Assembly (NCBI GenBank): GCA_964444825.1
Contig: CAYUIS010000004.1
Location: forward strand, 1 to 64,000
Direction of reading: 5' to 3'
Source of the DNA: CAYUIS01 sp964444825
GTDB lineage: Bacteria; Chloroflexota; Anaerolineae; B4-G1
DNA: 64,000 bases
Positions within the stretch are counted from its first letter, which is position 1. Every line of letters starts with the position of its first letter. Positions 52,950-61,094 of this stretch are shown here, one piece after another. The notes beneath the pieces were generated by a model. It saw nothing but the letters and a program-made list of their open reading frames with translations, had not been told where the DNA came from and made no database searches. The position numbers and the translations under genes are program-made.

Positions 52950-54779
52950 TCACGCGTGGAGTCCGAGTGCCGCCAGACGCTCGGGCGTGGGATGGCCTCG
53001 TTCGTCCCACCCGCGTGTCTCGTAATAGTCCCGCAGCAGCCTCGCAAAGTCCTCCCGCGTGAGCGGTTTGGCGTCCTCTGGAAAGTCCCCTGGCACCTCA
53101 AAGCAGATATCGGGCAGCCGATCCTCGCTTCCGTCAATCCCGGCCGCGAGGTTGTACAGCCGCTCCAGGTTCCAGATACCTTCGCCCAGCCGCATGAGCT
53201 GCTCCTCGGTGTAGCTCAAGCCGCTGGCGGTGTTTAGCAACGCCAGGAACTGTTCCATCGGCAGGGTGAACTCGGCAAACCGGCACGCGATGAGGCAAAA
53301 GATCGCGTTTACCTTGTTCTGAATCTCTGCCACCAGCGCCGCACGTCCCTCAAGACCGTCCATCGGTATCACGTCCATAAGCTCCATCCCGATGGGAGCA
53401 CGTTTGTGGCACGCACCCCGGTTGGAAGTAGCAAAAGTGACGGCGATGCCGCGCATTCGTTCCGGCATCCAGGCGGCAAACTCCATACCTTTGACCTGCA
53501 AGGCAAAAGCCTCTGAACCCTGCCCGATCGTCTGCGAGGCGCGCCGGACGCCTTCAGCCAGCATATCGCCCAGGCCCTTCCGTTGGCCGATCATGTCTAT
53601 CAACTTGATCGTGGCGTCGGCGTTGCCGAACTCTAGCGGCACGTCCCCCCCCAGCGCGTCTCGCGGCAGTATGCCCCGTTCAGCGCACTCCATTGCAAAG
53701 GCGACACAAACCCCCAGGGAGAGCGTGTCCATACCATACTGTTCAGCCTGATTGTTGGCTTTGAGCAGCATCTCGGGATCGTCGTTAAAACACAAGGAGC
53801 CCAGCGAGTACATCGTCTCGTATTCGGGGCCTCGGGTCCAGATCTCACCCCACCTGGTTTTCACCGGCTTGTGCAGCATACCGCAGTGTACCTGACAGCC
53901 CATACAGGCGATGGCACGGGTGGGGAAGCTGTCGACAAAGGCTTGCCCTCCGATCTCCTCCGCCTTCTCAAAGTGGGTCTGCCGGTGATATCGCGTCGCC
54001 AGGGCGTGTTTTTCGTTGACCAGCCCTATCGAGCCTCCCGTGCCAGTCCGCCCAAAAATGCCCAGTAGACTCCACGGATCAGATACATCCTCACGGAAGG
54101 TCTGGTAGGCCGCGTCCACAGCCGCTCCAAAAGCCTCTGGATCGCCCACCCTTACATCGCCGATACCGGCTACCCCCACCACCTTGAGGTTCTTGGAGCC
54201 GAATACCGCGCCCGCCCCACCTCGTCCAAAGGCCCGGGTCTCGGAGATCACGGAGGCGTACCGTATCCTATTCTCACCAGCCTGTCCGATGGCCAGGGTA
54301 TGCAGATCATCTCGTCCGGAGGCGGCCTTTACCGCTTCCTCTGCGTCTCGAGCGGGTTCCCCTGCCAGCTTGGGGCAATCCACGATCTGTGCCCCATCGG
54401 GCGTAACCAGGAGGTAGACCAGTTGGTCCGCCTTACCCTCGATGGCGATGACGTCATACCCGGTGGCTTTGATAGCGCCTCCCATATGACCGCCTGCGTA
54501 CGTGTTGATAATGCCTCCGGTGAGGGGAGATTTGGTGATGATGGCGGTCTGCGCAAACAGGGGGGCCAGCGTGCCGGTGAGCGGGCCTACGCAGATATAG
54601 ATCTTGTTTTCTGGACCCAGCGGATCCGCGGTGGGGGCCACCTCGTCGCAAAAGAGCTTGGTGCCAAACCCCATCCCGCCGACCCAACGCTCGATGAAGG
54701 CGTCTCGCAACGGCTCTTCGGTTACCGTGCGCGTGCTCAAGTTGATCCGTAGCAGCTTTTTCCCATAACACTCAAACAT
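52950..54779 (-). CDS. Aldehyde:ferredoxin oxidoreductase family protein (AOR3)
   Basis: 609 aa. WVGGMGFGTKLFCDEV and NTYAGGHMGGAIKATG in the N-terminal domain; cysteines in ACMGCQVHC with the fourth in AIFCLIACRF; pterin segment DTLSLGVCVAFAMECAE. The ATG is chosen with AGGGAG 6 nt upstream rather than a GTG six codons earlier. A ferredoxin gene lies upstream and a MoaD gene downstream. It sits between the methyltransferase cluster and the carbamoyltransferase, so its aldehyde may come from demethylation or deamination of an amine. Confidence 0.94.
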   Translation of the reverse strand: MFECYGKKLLRINLSTRTVTEEPLRDAFIERWVGGMGFGTKLFCDEVAPTADPLGPENKIYICVGPLTGTLAPLFAQTAIITKSPLTGGIINTYAGGHMGGAIKATGYDVIAIEGKADQLVYLLVTPDGAQIVDCPKLAGEPARDAEEAVKAASGRDDLHTLAIGQAGENRIRYASVISETRAFGRGGAGAVFGSKNLKVVGVAGIGDVRVGDPEAFGAAVDAAYQTFREDVSDPWSLLGIFGRTGTGGSIGLVNEKHALATRYHRQTHFEKAEEIGGQAFVDSFPTRAIACMGCQVHCGMLHKPVKTRWGEIWTRGPEYETMYSLGSLCFNDDPEMLLKANNQAEQYGMDTLSLGVCVAFAMECAERGILPRDALGGDVPLEFGNADATIKLIDMIGQRKGLGDMLAEGVRRASQTIGQGSEAFALQVKGMEFAAWMPERMRGIAVTFATSNRGACHKRAPIGMELMDVIPMDGLEGRAALVAEIQNKVNAIFCLIACRFAEFTLPMEQFLALLNTASGLSYTEEQLMRLGEGIWNLERLYNLAAGIDGSEDRLPDICFEVPGDFPEDAKPLTREDFARLLRDYYETRGWDERGHPTPERLAALGLHA

Positions 54780-54789
54780 CGCCCACTCC

Positions 54790-55140
54790 CTATTCACCTA
54801 TGCTCAATGCGCCTGCAAAGCAATCCGCCACGCATTCGAACTGACCGTCGCAGGTATCACACTTTATCGCGACCTCTGACAGTGGATCCAACCAGATGCC
54901 GTCATAGGGACAGGCATCGACGCAGTCGCCACATCCGATGCACGCGTCATAATCTACCTTGACGATACCCTTTTCGGTGCGCACCAGTGCCTCGACCGGG
55001 CAGGCCGGCAGGCAGTGTGGGTCCTCGCATTGGATACATACCCGCGCTTGTGGCAGACCTGGCCAGCTTGAAACGATCCGCACCCCCGATTTGTTGGGGT
55101 TGAATAGATCAAAATGCACGAAGGAGCACTTTAGCTCGCA
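54790..55140 (-). CDS. AOR-associated polyferredoxin, N-terminus lost in assembly gap
   Basis: 116 residues remain. CELKCSFVHFDLF (last two Cys of cluster 1), CIQCEDPHCLPACP, CIGCGDCVDACP and CDTCDGQFECVADC match the protein at 29596-30021. By comparison about 15-20 N-terminal residues are missing into the Ns. It ends 10 nt before AOR3 starts and should be its electron acceptor. Confidence 0.88.
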   Translation of the reverse strand, partial: CELKCSFVHFDLFNPNKSGVRIVSSWPGLPQARVCIQCEDPHCLPACPVEALVRTEKGIVKVDYDACIGCGDCVDACPYDGIWLDPLSEVAIKCDTCDGQFECVADCFAGALSIGE

Positions 55141-55240
55141 NNNNNNNNNNNNNNNNNNNNNNNNNNNNNNNNNNNNNNNNNNNNNNNNNNNNNNNNNNNN
55201 NNNNNNNNNNNNNNNNNNNNNNNNNNNNNNNNNNNNNNNN
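55141..55240. other. Assembly gap (100 N)
   Basis: Exactly 100 N, a conventional placeholder for a gap of unknown size. It hides the last few codons of the MtmB-like gene and the first codons of the ferredoxin gene. The missing DNA could be as short as about 100 bp. Confidence 0.98.
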
Positions 55241-56589
55241 CCCAGCCGGACAAGCTCACCCTTGACCCGATCATAGACCGCCTGGTGCTCCGGCGTAGGC
55301 GTCAGTGTCTTTAGGTCGTACAACGCCTCGAATGGTAGTCCCTTGGGCGCTTCCTCAAACGTTATCTTGTCCTTATACTTTTCGTAGAGTTGCTCGACGA
55401 TGGGCGCTGCTTGCTCCCGGGACATCCCCGCTGCTGCATGGGCTACCTCGGCAAACAGCCGCGCCATCAACGGGCTGACGTTGTTGTACCCCAACGGCTC
55501 TGCTGGTCGTGGTCCCGTAGCATTACTTCCGCTGGGGACGACCGAGAGTAGGAGGGCCGAGAACTCGTATGGATACTGATCCGACCCCGGTCTGCCCGCG
55601 GTTGTGTGGCTGGTGGTGGCGATGATGTGGCTGTTCCTCGCCACCGCCTGGTTCGCGAGGCTGCCAAGAAAGAGGGAGTGGTTGTTGGTCTGCTGCTTGT
55701 ACTTGATATGTTGCGGGCCGATGTGGCACATCTCTGCCCCCAACATCATGGCGCCGATGAACGATGCCACCGCGACGATGGCGGTACCGGCCGGGTCACC
55801 GCCGTATCCACCGACCAGCGGGGTGAACGCCACATAGATCGGACAGCCATAGGCCAGGTAGTAGGCCATACGCGTCATTGTCACGTCGTCAACCTGCAGC
55901 TCAGAGAGCAGCACCATCGCCCGGGGATCGGTTTGCCGCAGACCCCACTCTTCGTTCGTGCACGCGATCTCGTTGAGGGCCATCACCGAGTGGCCGCAGA
56001 TCGGCATACCGGGTCGCCCGGCCCGTCGTACTGCCTCCCGGGCCCACTGGCCATACAACACCGCCGCACGGCTGGAGAGGCCCGAGTTGGGTCGAATCAT
56101 CAGCCCGTCCAGTTCCTTCAAGTAACCAGGCAGGAACAGACAGTCGATGATGCGCTCCTGGGCAAAGGCCTCGTTGAGCTTGACGAGCATATCCTCGTGC
56201 GTGTCTGCGTTGAACGGTCCGCTGAAGATAAAGGGCAGGCGCGTATCCTCGACCTCCCGGTGATGTATGGTGACCACGTCCTTGCCTTGCCCCATAGGCA
56301 CCTGTGTGGGCGCGAATCGCAGGGTGTGCTCGATCTCCTGTGGTGTGAATTCGATGACGCGCCGGCTGTTGGCGCTGTAGAATCCAGCGGTGAGCAGCAG
56401 TTCCTTGCCCGCAGCCCAACAGCGATCTGCCAACTCGTCGTCGAGATTGACCAGAGATTTGCCATCCCAGCGGACGTCGTACTTTTTCTGAAGCTTGATG
56501 ACATTGGCGGCGACCCGTGTCATCAAAAAGTCATTGGCCTCCATCAGCGGGCCGGTCTCGGCACGCTTGGCTACTTCCTTAAAGTTCAT
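55241..56589 (-). CDS. MtmB-like (monomethylamine:corrinoid) methyltransferase with Cys at the pyrrolysine site; 3' end in gap
   Basis: 449 codons visible; archaeal MtmB is about 458 aa, so only a few C-terminal residues are missing (VYDRVKGELVRL aligns near the MtmB end). Family features: KYDVRWDGKSLVNLDDE, GRPGMPICGHSVM, FTPLVGGYGGDPAGTAIV, GPQHIKYKQQTNNHSLF and LYDLKTLTPTPEH. In methanogen MtmB the segment reads GRPGMGV-Pyl-G; here residue 198 is Cys encoded by TGC (55996-55998), not amber. Methylated amines need Pyl for activation, so the substrate or chemistry must differ. It lies 13 bp after the corrinoid protein gene. Confidence 0.88.
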
Positions 56590-56602
56590 GTCGTCTCTCC
56601 TT

Positions 56603-57247
56603 CTAGCGGCTGTCCAGGACCTTTACGGCCTCAACTGCGTCACGGGCGAAAGCGTCCGCGCCGATTTTGTCTGCCCAGGACTGGGTCACCGGCGCGCCGC
56701 CGACGATGATATAGTATTTCTCCCTGATCCCCTTGTTCTGCAGCAATTCGACCACATCCCGTTGGAATAACATCGTCGTTGAGAGAAGGGCCGACATGGC
56801 AATGATGTCGGCCCCGAGCTCCTCGGCGGCTTGAATGAACCGCGTGGACGGCACCTCGACGCCCAGGTCGTGCACCTCGTAGCCGTTTGCCTGCAGCATA
56901 GCGCCGACGACGGTCTTTCCAATGTCGTGGATGTCGCCCTCGACGGTGCCCAGGACGACCGTTCCCTTCTTCTCAAGCACGCCGCCGCTGGCCTTCATTG
57001 CCTCCTCGATCACCGCCATGCCCGTCTTCATTGCATCGGCGGCCATGACGAGTTGCGGCAAGAAAATCTCCATACGGTCAAAGGCCTCGCCCAACTCACG
57101 GATTGGCTGAGCAAAGCCCTTTTCCACAGCCACCAACGGATCCAGTCCGGCTGCAACGGCCTCTTGCGCTGCGGTGGCCGCGGCGTCTCGGTCATAGTCC
57201 TTGATGCTGGCCTGCATCTTGGCATAGATCTCTTCAGCAGTTCCCAT
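56603..57247 (-). CDS. Cognate-type corrinoid protein (MtmC/MtbC/MttC family)
   Basis: 214 aa. N-terminal helical cap (MGTAEEIYAKMQASI to about residue 90) and cobalamin domain with the DxHxxG ligand motif DIHDIGK (Asp105, His107, Gly110), SALLSTTM and IVGGAPVT. The His is the lower axial ligand of cobalt. It accepts a methyl group from the MtmB-like enzyme just downstream and/or the MttB at 58421-59866 and passes it to a pterin or thiol acceptor. No acceptor methyltransferase or corrinoid reactivase (RamA/RamQ-like) gene is in the window. Confidence 0.95.
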   Translation of the reverse strand: MGTAEEIYAKMQASIKDYDRDAAATAAQEAVAAGLDPLVAVEKGFAQPIRELGEAFDRMEIFLPQLVMAADAMKTGMAVIEEAMKASGGVLEKKGTVVLGTVEGDIHDIGKTVVGAMLQANGYEVHDLGVEVPSTRFIQAAEELGADIIAMSALLSTTMLFQRDVVELLQNKGIREKYYIIVGGAPVTQSWADKIGADAFARDAVEAVKVLDSR

Positions 57248-57337
57248 GTGTTTGCCTCCCGGATGATACCTAATCGATAAGGCGTGAATTGTGATGGGTG
57301 AGGGTCTATCCAATCACCGATCACGTCTTGTCACGTC

Positions 57338-58360
57338 TTACGTCTTGCTCGCCTTCGTTCCATACAGCTCCAGTTGCTTGCCAATTCCCCTCTCAACCGC
57401 CAACTGATACACGTTGCGGCAGACGCAGAGGTCCTCGGTGCCCATACCGATGGGCGAGAAAAAGATACGCTCATCGGGTGTCTCTCGGCCCGGTTTTTCG
57501 CCGCACACGATAGCGCCCAGTTCAGCGATGTCCTGTTCTTGGATCTTCCCCTGGGCAATCATAAGGGCGACGATGGGCGTTTCGCGATGGAGCACGTGCT
57601 CAAGGCCGTCGACGACAACCTTGTCCGAGTTCTCGACCACGGCGAACTCTTCCTCCTGGTAGGAACCAACGGCAGCAAAGTAACTGCCGGGCTTTATCCA
57701 GGCATCCTTGACAATCGGCTCGTCAGCCACGGTCACCGTGACGACGACGTCCGCATCCCGCACGGCGGCCTCGGCGGTTTCCACGGCGCGAACCTGCATC
57801 GAGAGCCGCTCGCTCATCTCGGCGGCGTACTGCTCCGCAGTGTCGTGGCGAATATCAAACACGCGCCCCTCTTCCAAGCCCGGAAGCGCAACCTTTAGCG
57901 ATTCCAACTGCGTTCGGGCCTGTACCCCCGCGCCGATCATCGCTACCGACGCACAGTCGGGACGGGCCAGGTACTTGGCCCCCACGCCGGTCACTGCGCC
58001 GGTGCGCATCGCGCTGAGCAACGTGCAGTCCATGATGGCCAGTGGGATGCCCGTCTCAGAGTCGTTCAGGATAAAGAACCCGGTTGCGCGCGGCAACCCG
58101 TAGCGGATCGGGTTCTGCGGAAACCCGGCGATCCACTTGATGCCAAAGGCGTTATAGTCACCCCCGACAAAAGCAGGCATTGCGTTCCCCCGGCCGCGCT
58201 CGCGCTCGCCCATATCGAGCACGACTTTGTGGGGCAGGATGGTCTGGCCCATGTGGTGCAGCCGGAAAGAGTCCTCGACAGCATCCATCACCATGGCCAT
58301 ATCTACCCCTGTGGCGCGGACATCGGCCTGGGTCAAATACAAGAATTTGATATCGTCCAT
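57338..58360 (-). CDS. Ornithine cyclodeaminase / mu-crystallin family protein
   Basis: 340 aa. NAD(P)-binding core SVAMIGAGVQARTQLESL (about 140-157), upstream substrate-side motifs ILPHKVVLDMGE and RTGAVTGVGAKYLARP. The family includes ornithine cyclodeaminase, alanine dehydrogenase, ketimine reductase and N-methylamino-acid dehydrogenases. The start MDDIKFLYLTQADV was selected over an upstream frame through the intergenic gap. Placed between two methyltransferase genes, it may process the amino acid left after demethylation or deaminate the substrate. That is inference. Confidence 0.9.
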   Translation of the reverse strand: MDDIKFLYLTQADVRATGVDMAMVMDAVEDSFRLHHMGQTILPHKVVLDMGERERGRGNAMPAFVGGDYNAFGIKWIAGFPQNPIRYGLPRATGFFILNDSETGIPLAIMDCTLLSAMRTGAVTGVGAKYLARPDCASVAMIGAGVQARTQLESLKVALPGLEEGRVFDIRHDTAEQYAAEMSERLSMQVRAVETAEAAVRDADVVVTVTVADEPIVKDAWIKPGSYFAAVGSYQEEEFAVVENSDKVVVDGLEHVLHRETPIVALMIAQGKIQEQDIAELGAIVCGEKPGRETPDERIFFSPIGMGTEDLCVCRNVYQLAVERGIGKQLELYGTKASKT

Positions 58361-58420
58361 AGGATAATCAGCTCCTGGGTGTAATACGCGATACGTTGGA
58401 ACTGGCAACCGGTTTGTGCT

Positions 58421-59866
58421 TTACGTCTCGCGGGCTTCTACCTCGCGCACGATGTGCTCCAGTTCTGCTTCGACGTTGTCGGGAAGGGGCGCAACCTGAT
58501 GCTCGGCCAAGATCTGCTCCACTTTTCTGTGGGCACGATCCGCAACCCCTTCACTGCCTGCCTCTTCCCACCTTTCTCGCGTCTGGCGATCACTCAGAGA
58601 TGGAAGAAAGTGTTCCCTCTCAAGGAACTGCATCGTGTGGCGTTGGCTGAGAAAGTGACCGCCGGGCCCCACCTGGTCGACAATGTCGACTGCCAGCGTC
58701 ATTTTGTTGACGTCTACGCCTTCCAACACGCGGTAGAGCCCGCCGATAATCTCGTCATCGATGACCAGGCTTTCCTTGCTTACGGTCAGTGCTCCCTCCA
58801 TTGTGCCAGGGTAGAATATCTTGTTGACGCCGCCCAAGGCAGCCATGGTGAGCACCGTGGCCTTTTCGTAGCCTGCCTGGATGTCCAGCAGCTTTGAGTC
58901 GGTGGCTGAGGCCGTGCCCCGGCAGGGAATGCCGTAAAAGTGGGCGATCTGCGCGCTGGCGACGTTGATCAACCCCATCTCGATAGCCCCGATGGCGATG
59001 CGACCGACACGCATATCCATAATCGAGCCACACGTGCCGTACCAGACCGGGTTGCCGGGATTGGCGAGCTGGATGATCGTGATGCCGCTGATGACGTCGG
59101 CCGTCTGCTGCGCCAACAGGCCGGCCAGCGTCACCGGTGACGTGGCCCCCGCCTGCGGCTCGCTGGTCACGTCGATAGGCAGGCCATACTTGGTGAACTC
59201 GATCACTCCCTCGGTCTGATCGCGATCGTGGTGGAGTGGGGCGACCGGGTTGTCGGTGGTAAAGGTATAGGGTCTACGTCGCAGTTCGTCCTCGCCACCT
59301 GCCACGAGGGCAACCATACGTAGACAGTCCTCGGCCATAATCCGTTCACGAGACGTTGCCTTGATCACCTTGCTCGAGTTACGCACCGATTCCAGGTAAC
59401 CATAGACGTGGGTCGCGCGGATGGGCACCCCGTCGATCTGCGGCATGATTGCCCCGGAGTGAAGCAGGTGATAGTTGGGCAGCGCATCAGCCAGTTTGAT
59501 CAAGTCACCGACGTCCTCCAGCGTCGTCCGATGCGTGGTGCCGGTGACATAGTCATAGCAGTTGAGCCGACCGATCATCGGCTCGTAATGCAGGGAGCGG
59601 GTCGAGACACGCACATTGTTGGCCGGATCGCGCGCATAAATGGTGAAGGATGATGGCGCGCGTTTTAGCGCTTCTTCAACCACGTATCCTGGAATCCGAC
59701 AGATCATTGTCTCGTCATTCACCCACGCACCGGCCGTGCGTAGCAGATCGCGTGCGGCTGGCGCCTTGACCAGCACGCCCGTGTTCCACAGCATGTCCAG
59801 CGCTGCCTGATGGATGTCGTCTATTTGTTCGTCGGAGAGGACTCTTAGTTGGGGTCGAAAAGTCAC
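58421..59866 (-). CDS. MttB-family (trimethylamine/betaine:corrinoid) methyltransferase, non-pyrrolysine
   Basis: 481 aa, GTG start with GGAG 6 nt upstream. MttB features: LSDEQIDDIHQAALDMLWNTGVLV-type N-terminus, ISGITIIQLANPGNPVWYG, LLDIQAGYEKATV and VGPGGHFLSQRHTMQ. There is no in-frame amber codon and the equivalent of the Pyl region (about 313-326) reads IPCRGTASATDS. Such Pyl-free members (MtgB, MtpB, MtcB) demethylate quaternary amines such as glycine betaine, proline betaine or carnitine. It likely shares the corrinoid protein at 56603-57247 with the MtmB-like enzyme. Confidence 0.94.
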   Translation of the reverse strand: MTFRPQLRVLSDEQIDDIHQAALDMLWNTGVLVKAPAARDLLRTAGAWVNDETMICRIPGYVVEEALKRAPSSFTIYARDPANNVRVSTRSLHYEPMIGRLNCYDYVTGTTHRTTLEDVGDLIKLADALPNYHLLHSGAIMPQIDGVPIRATHVYGYLESVRNSSKVIKATSRERIMAEDCLRMVALVAGGEDELRRRPYTFTTDNPVAPLHHDRDQTEGVIEFTKYGLPIDVTSEPQAGATSPVTLAGLLAQQTADVISGITIIQLANPGNPVWYGTCGSIMDMRVGRIAIGAIEMGLINVASAQIAHFYGIPCRGTASATDSKLLDIQAGYEKATVLTMAALGGVNKIFYPGTMEGALTVSKESLVIDDEIIGGLYRVLEGVDVNKMTLAVDIVDQVGPGGHFLSQRHTMQFLEREHFLPSLSDRQTRERWEEAGSEGVADRAHRKVEQILAEHQVAPLPDNVEAELEHIVREVEARET

Positions 59867-59898
59867 AGTAGGCTCCTGTCACGCGTGCCCACTCCCCA

Positions 59899-59944
59899 CT
59901 GTCCTGTACCCTTGGTCCTTCGTCCAAAGGCGAAGGGCGGACAG
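59899..59944. other. Nested hairpin upstream of the MttB gene
   Basis: Outer arms CTGTCC (59899-59904) / GGACAG (59939-59944) enclose CCTTCG / CGAAGG (59917-59922 / 59931-59936) in the 126-bp gap between the alcohol dehydrogenase and MttB genes. It could be a terminator of the upstream gene or a leader structure. I do not recognise a known riboswitch. Confidence 0.3.
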
Positions 59945-59992
59945 TACGGGGCCAGGGCTGGGGGAGGGGCACGGGGATGTCTGGATCGGGTG

Positions 59993-61033
59993 TTACATCG
60001 TCACGATGACGCGGTACGTGTCAGGCTGCAATGCGGCCTGCAAACCCTCTTCCAGCCTGTCGAAAGGCAGCACCAACGAGATAAAGGGCTTGAGGTCGAT
60101 TGCACCTTGAGAGATCATGCGCACGGTCTGGCGTACCTCCTCCCTATTCTGACTCATCGTACCGGTCAGTACAATCTCCTTGCTGTGGAAGGGATTGGGA
60201 TCGATCGTGATCTTGGTGCCACGGGGGTGAATGCTCGCATAGACGTGGATTCGTCCCCCCTGCGCGACTGCATCGATGGCCTGTTCCACCGCCTGGGCCA
60301 CGCTGACCGCGCAGAATATCACGTCTGCCCCCCGACCGCCGGTCAACGCCTTCACCTGCTCGGCAAAGGGTTTCTCAGTAGGGTCAAAAGCGGCGTCGGC
60401 TCCCATTTTCTCAGCAAAGGCCCGGCGTTCGGGATTCGGCTCGCTGACGAGAACGCGGGCGCCGATCTGCTTGGCCAAAGTGAGGTGGAGCAGGCCCATG
60501 ATGCCAGCGCCAACCACGACGACGTTATCGCCTCGCCCGACGCGGGCCACGCGCACGCTGCGCAGCACACAGGCCACGGGCTCTGAGAGGCAGATCTCCT
60601 CATAAGGTGTGTCGTTGTTGGCCTTGTAGATCTGATAGTCATCCAGGAGGATGACCTCCGCCAGGCCAGCGGGGCCTGGGACGTCGGTCTCACGGAATGG
60701 CTTGCGATTGTTTTCGCAGATGTTGTCCATGCCGCGCCGGCAGGATTCGCAATAGCCGCAACGGGTCAGGGGCGAGGCCATGACCCGGTCTCCTATCTGG
60801 GCATCGCTAAACACCTGGCTGCCCAGTTTGATCAGTTCGCCCGAGACCTCGTGACCACCGGCCACCGGGTAGAACTTTTCCTGACCGGAATACATCCGTT
60901 GCTCCCACGTACACAGCGCACATGCCTTTACCTTGACAAGCGCCTGTCGAGGACCGGGCTCAGGGATAGGCAGTTCGTCGAAGCGGAGCTGCTTTGGCCC
61001 GACAAAGACCGTTCGTTTATAGGTTTCAGTCAC
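59993..61033 (-). CDS. Zinc-dependent alcohol dehydrogenase (MDR, sorbitol/threonine dehydrogenase-like)
   Basis: 346 aa. Catalytic Zn region CALCTWEQRMYSGQ and GGHEVSGELIKLG; structural Zn cysteines in CGYCESCRRGMDNIC; Rossmann segment VVVVGAGIMGLLHLTLAK. It oxidises a secondary alcohol, polyol or sugar with NAD(P). The GTG start is chosen because AAGGAG lies 6 nt upstream; the longer frame crosses hairpin repeat copy 7. With the adjacent aldolase and PTS genes it fits polyol or sugar catabolism. Confidence 0.92.
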   Translation of the reverse strand: MTETYKRTVFVGPKQLRFDELPIPEPGPRQALVKVKACALCTWEQRMYSGQEKFYPVAGGHEVSGELIKLGSQVFSDAQIGDRVMASPLTRCGYCESCRRGMDNICENNRKPFRETDVPGPAGLAEVILLDDYQIYKANNDTPYEEICLSEPVACVLRSVRVARVGRGDNVVVVGAGIMGLLHLTLAKQIGARVLVSEPNPERRAFAEKMGADAAFDPTEKPFAEQVKALTGGRGADVIFCAVSVAQAVEQAIDAVAQGGRIHVYASIHPRGTKITIDPNPFHSKEIVLTGTMSQNREEVRQTVRMISQGAIDLKPFISLVLPFDRLEEGLQAALQPDTYRVIVTM

Positions 61034-61058
61034 TGATTGCTCCTTATGTTGGTATGAC

Positions 61059-61093
61059 CAGAACCCGGGGTTCTGCAAGAAACCCGGTTTCTG
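61059..61093. repeat. Dispersed hairpin repeat, diverged copy 7
   Basis: CCAGAACCCGGGG-TTCTGCAAGAAA-CCCGGTTTCTGG in the gap between the aldolase and dehydrogenase genes. It has the same layout as copies 1-6 but CCCGG replaces CCAGG/CCTGG in the arms, with compensating changes that keep pairing. Confidence 0.65.
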
Positions 61094-61094
61094 G

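Noticed and set aside
55141..55240. Natural fusion of MtmB-like methyltransferase and ferredoxin
   Set aside because: The junction consists of Ns only; each part ends or begins where its family does.
55996..55998. Pyrrolysine codon in the MtmB-like gene
   Set aside because: The codon at the aligned position is TGC, and no in-frame TAG interrupts the gene.
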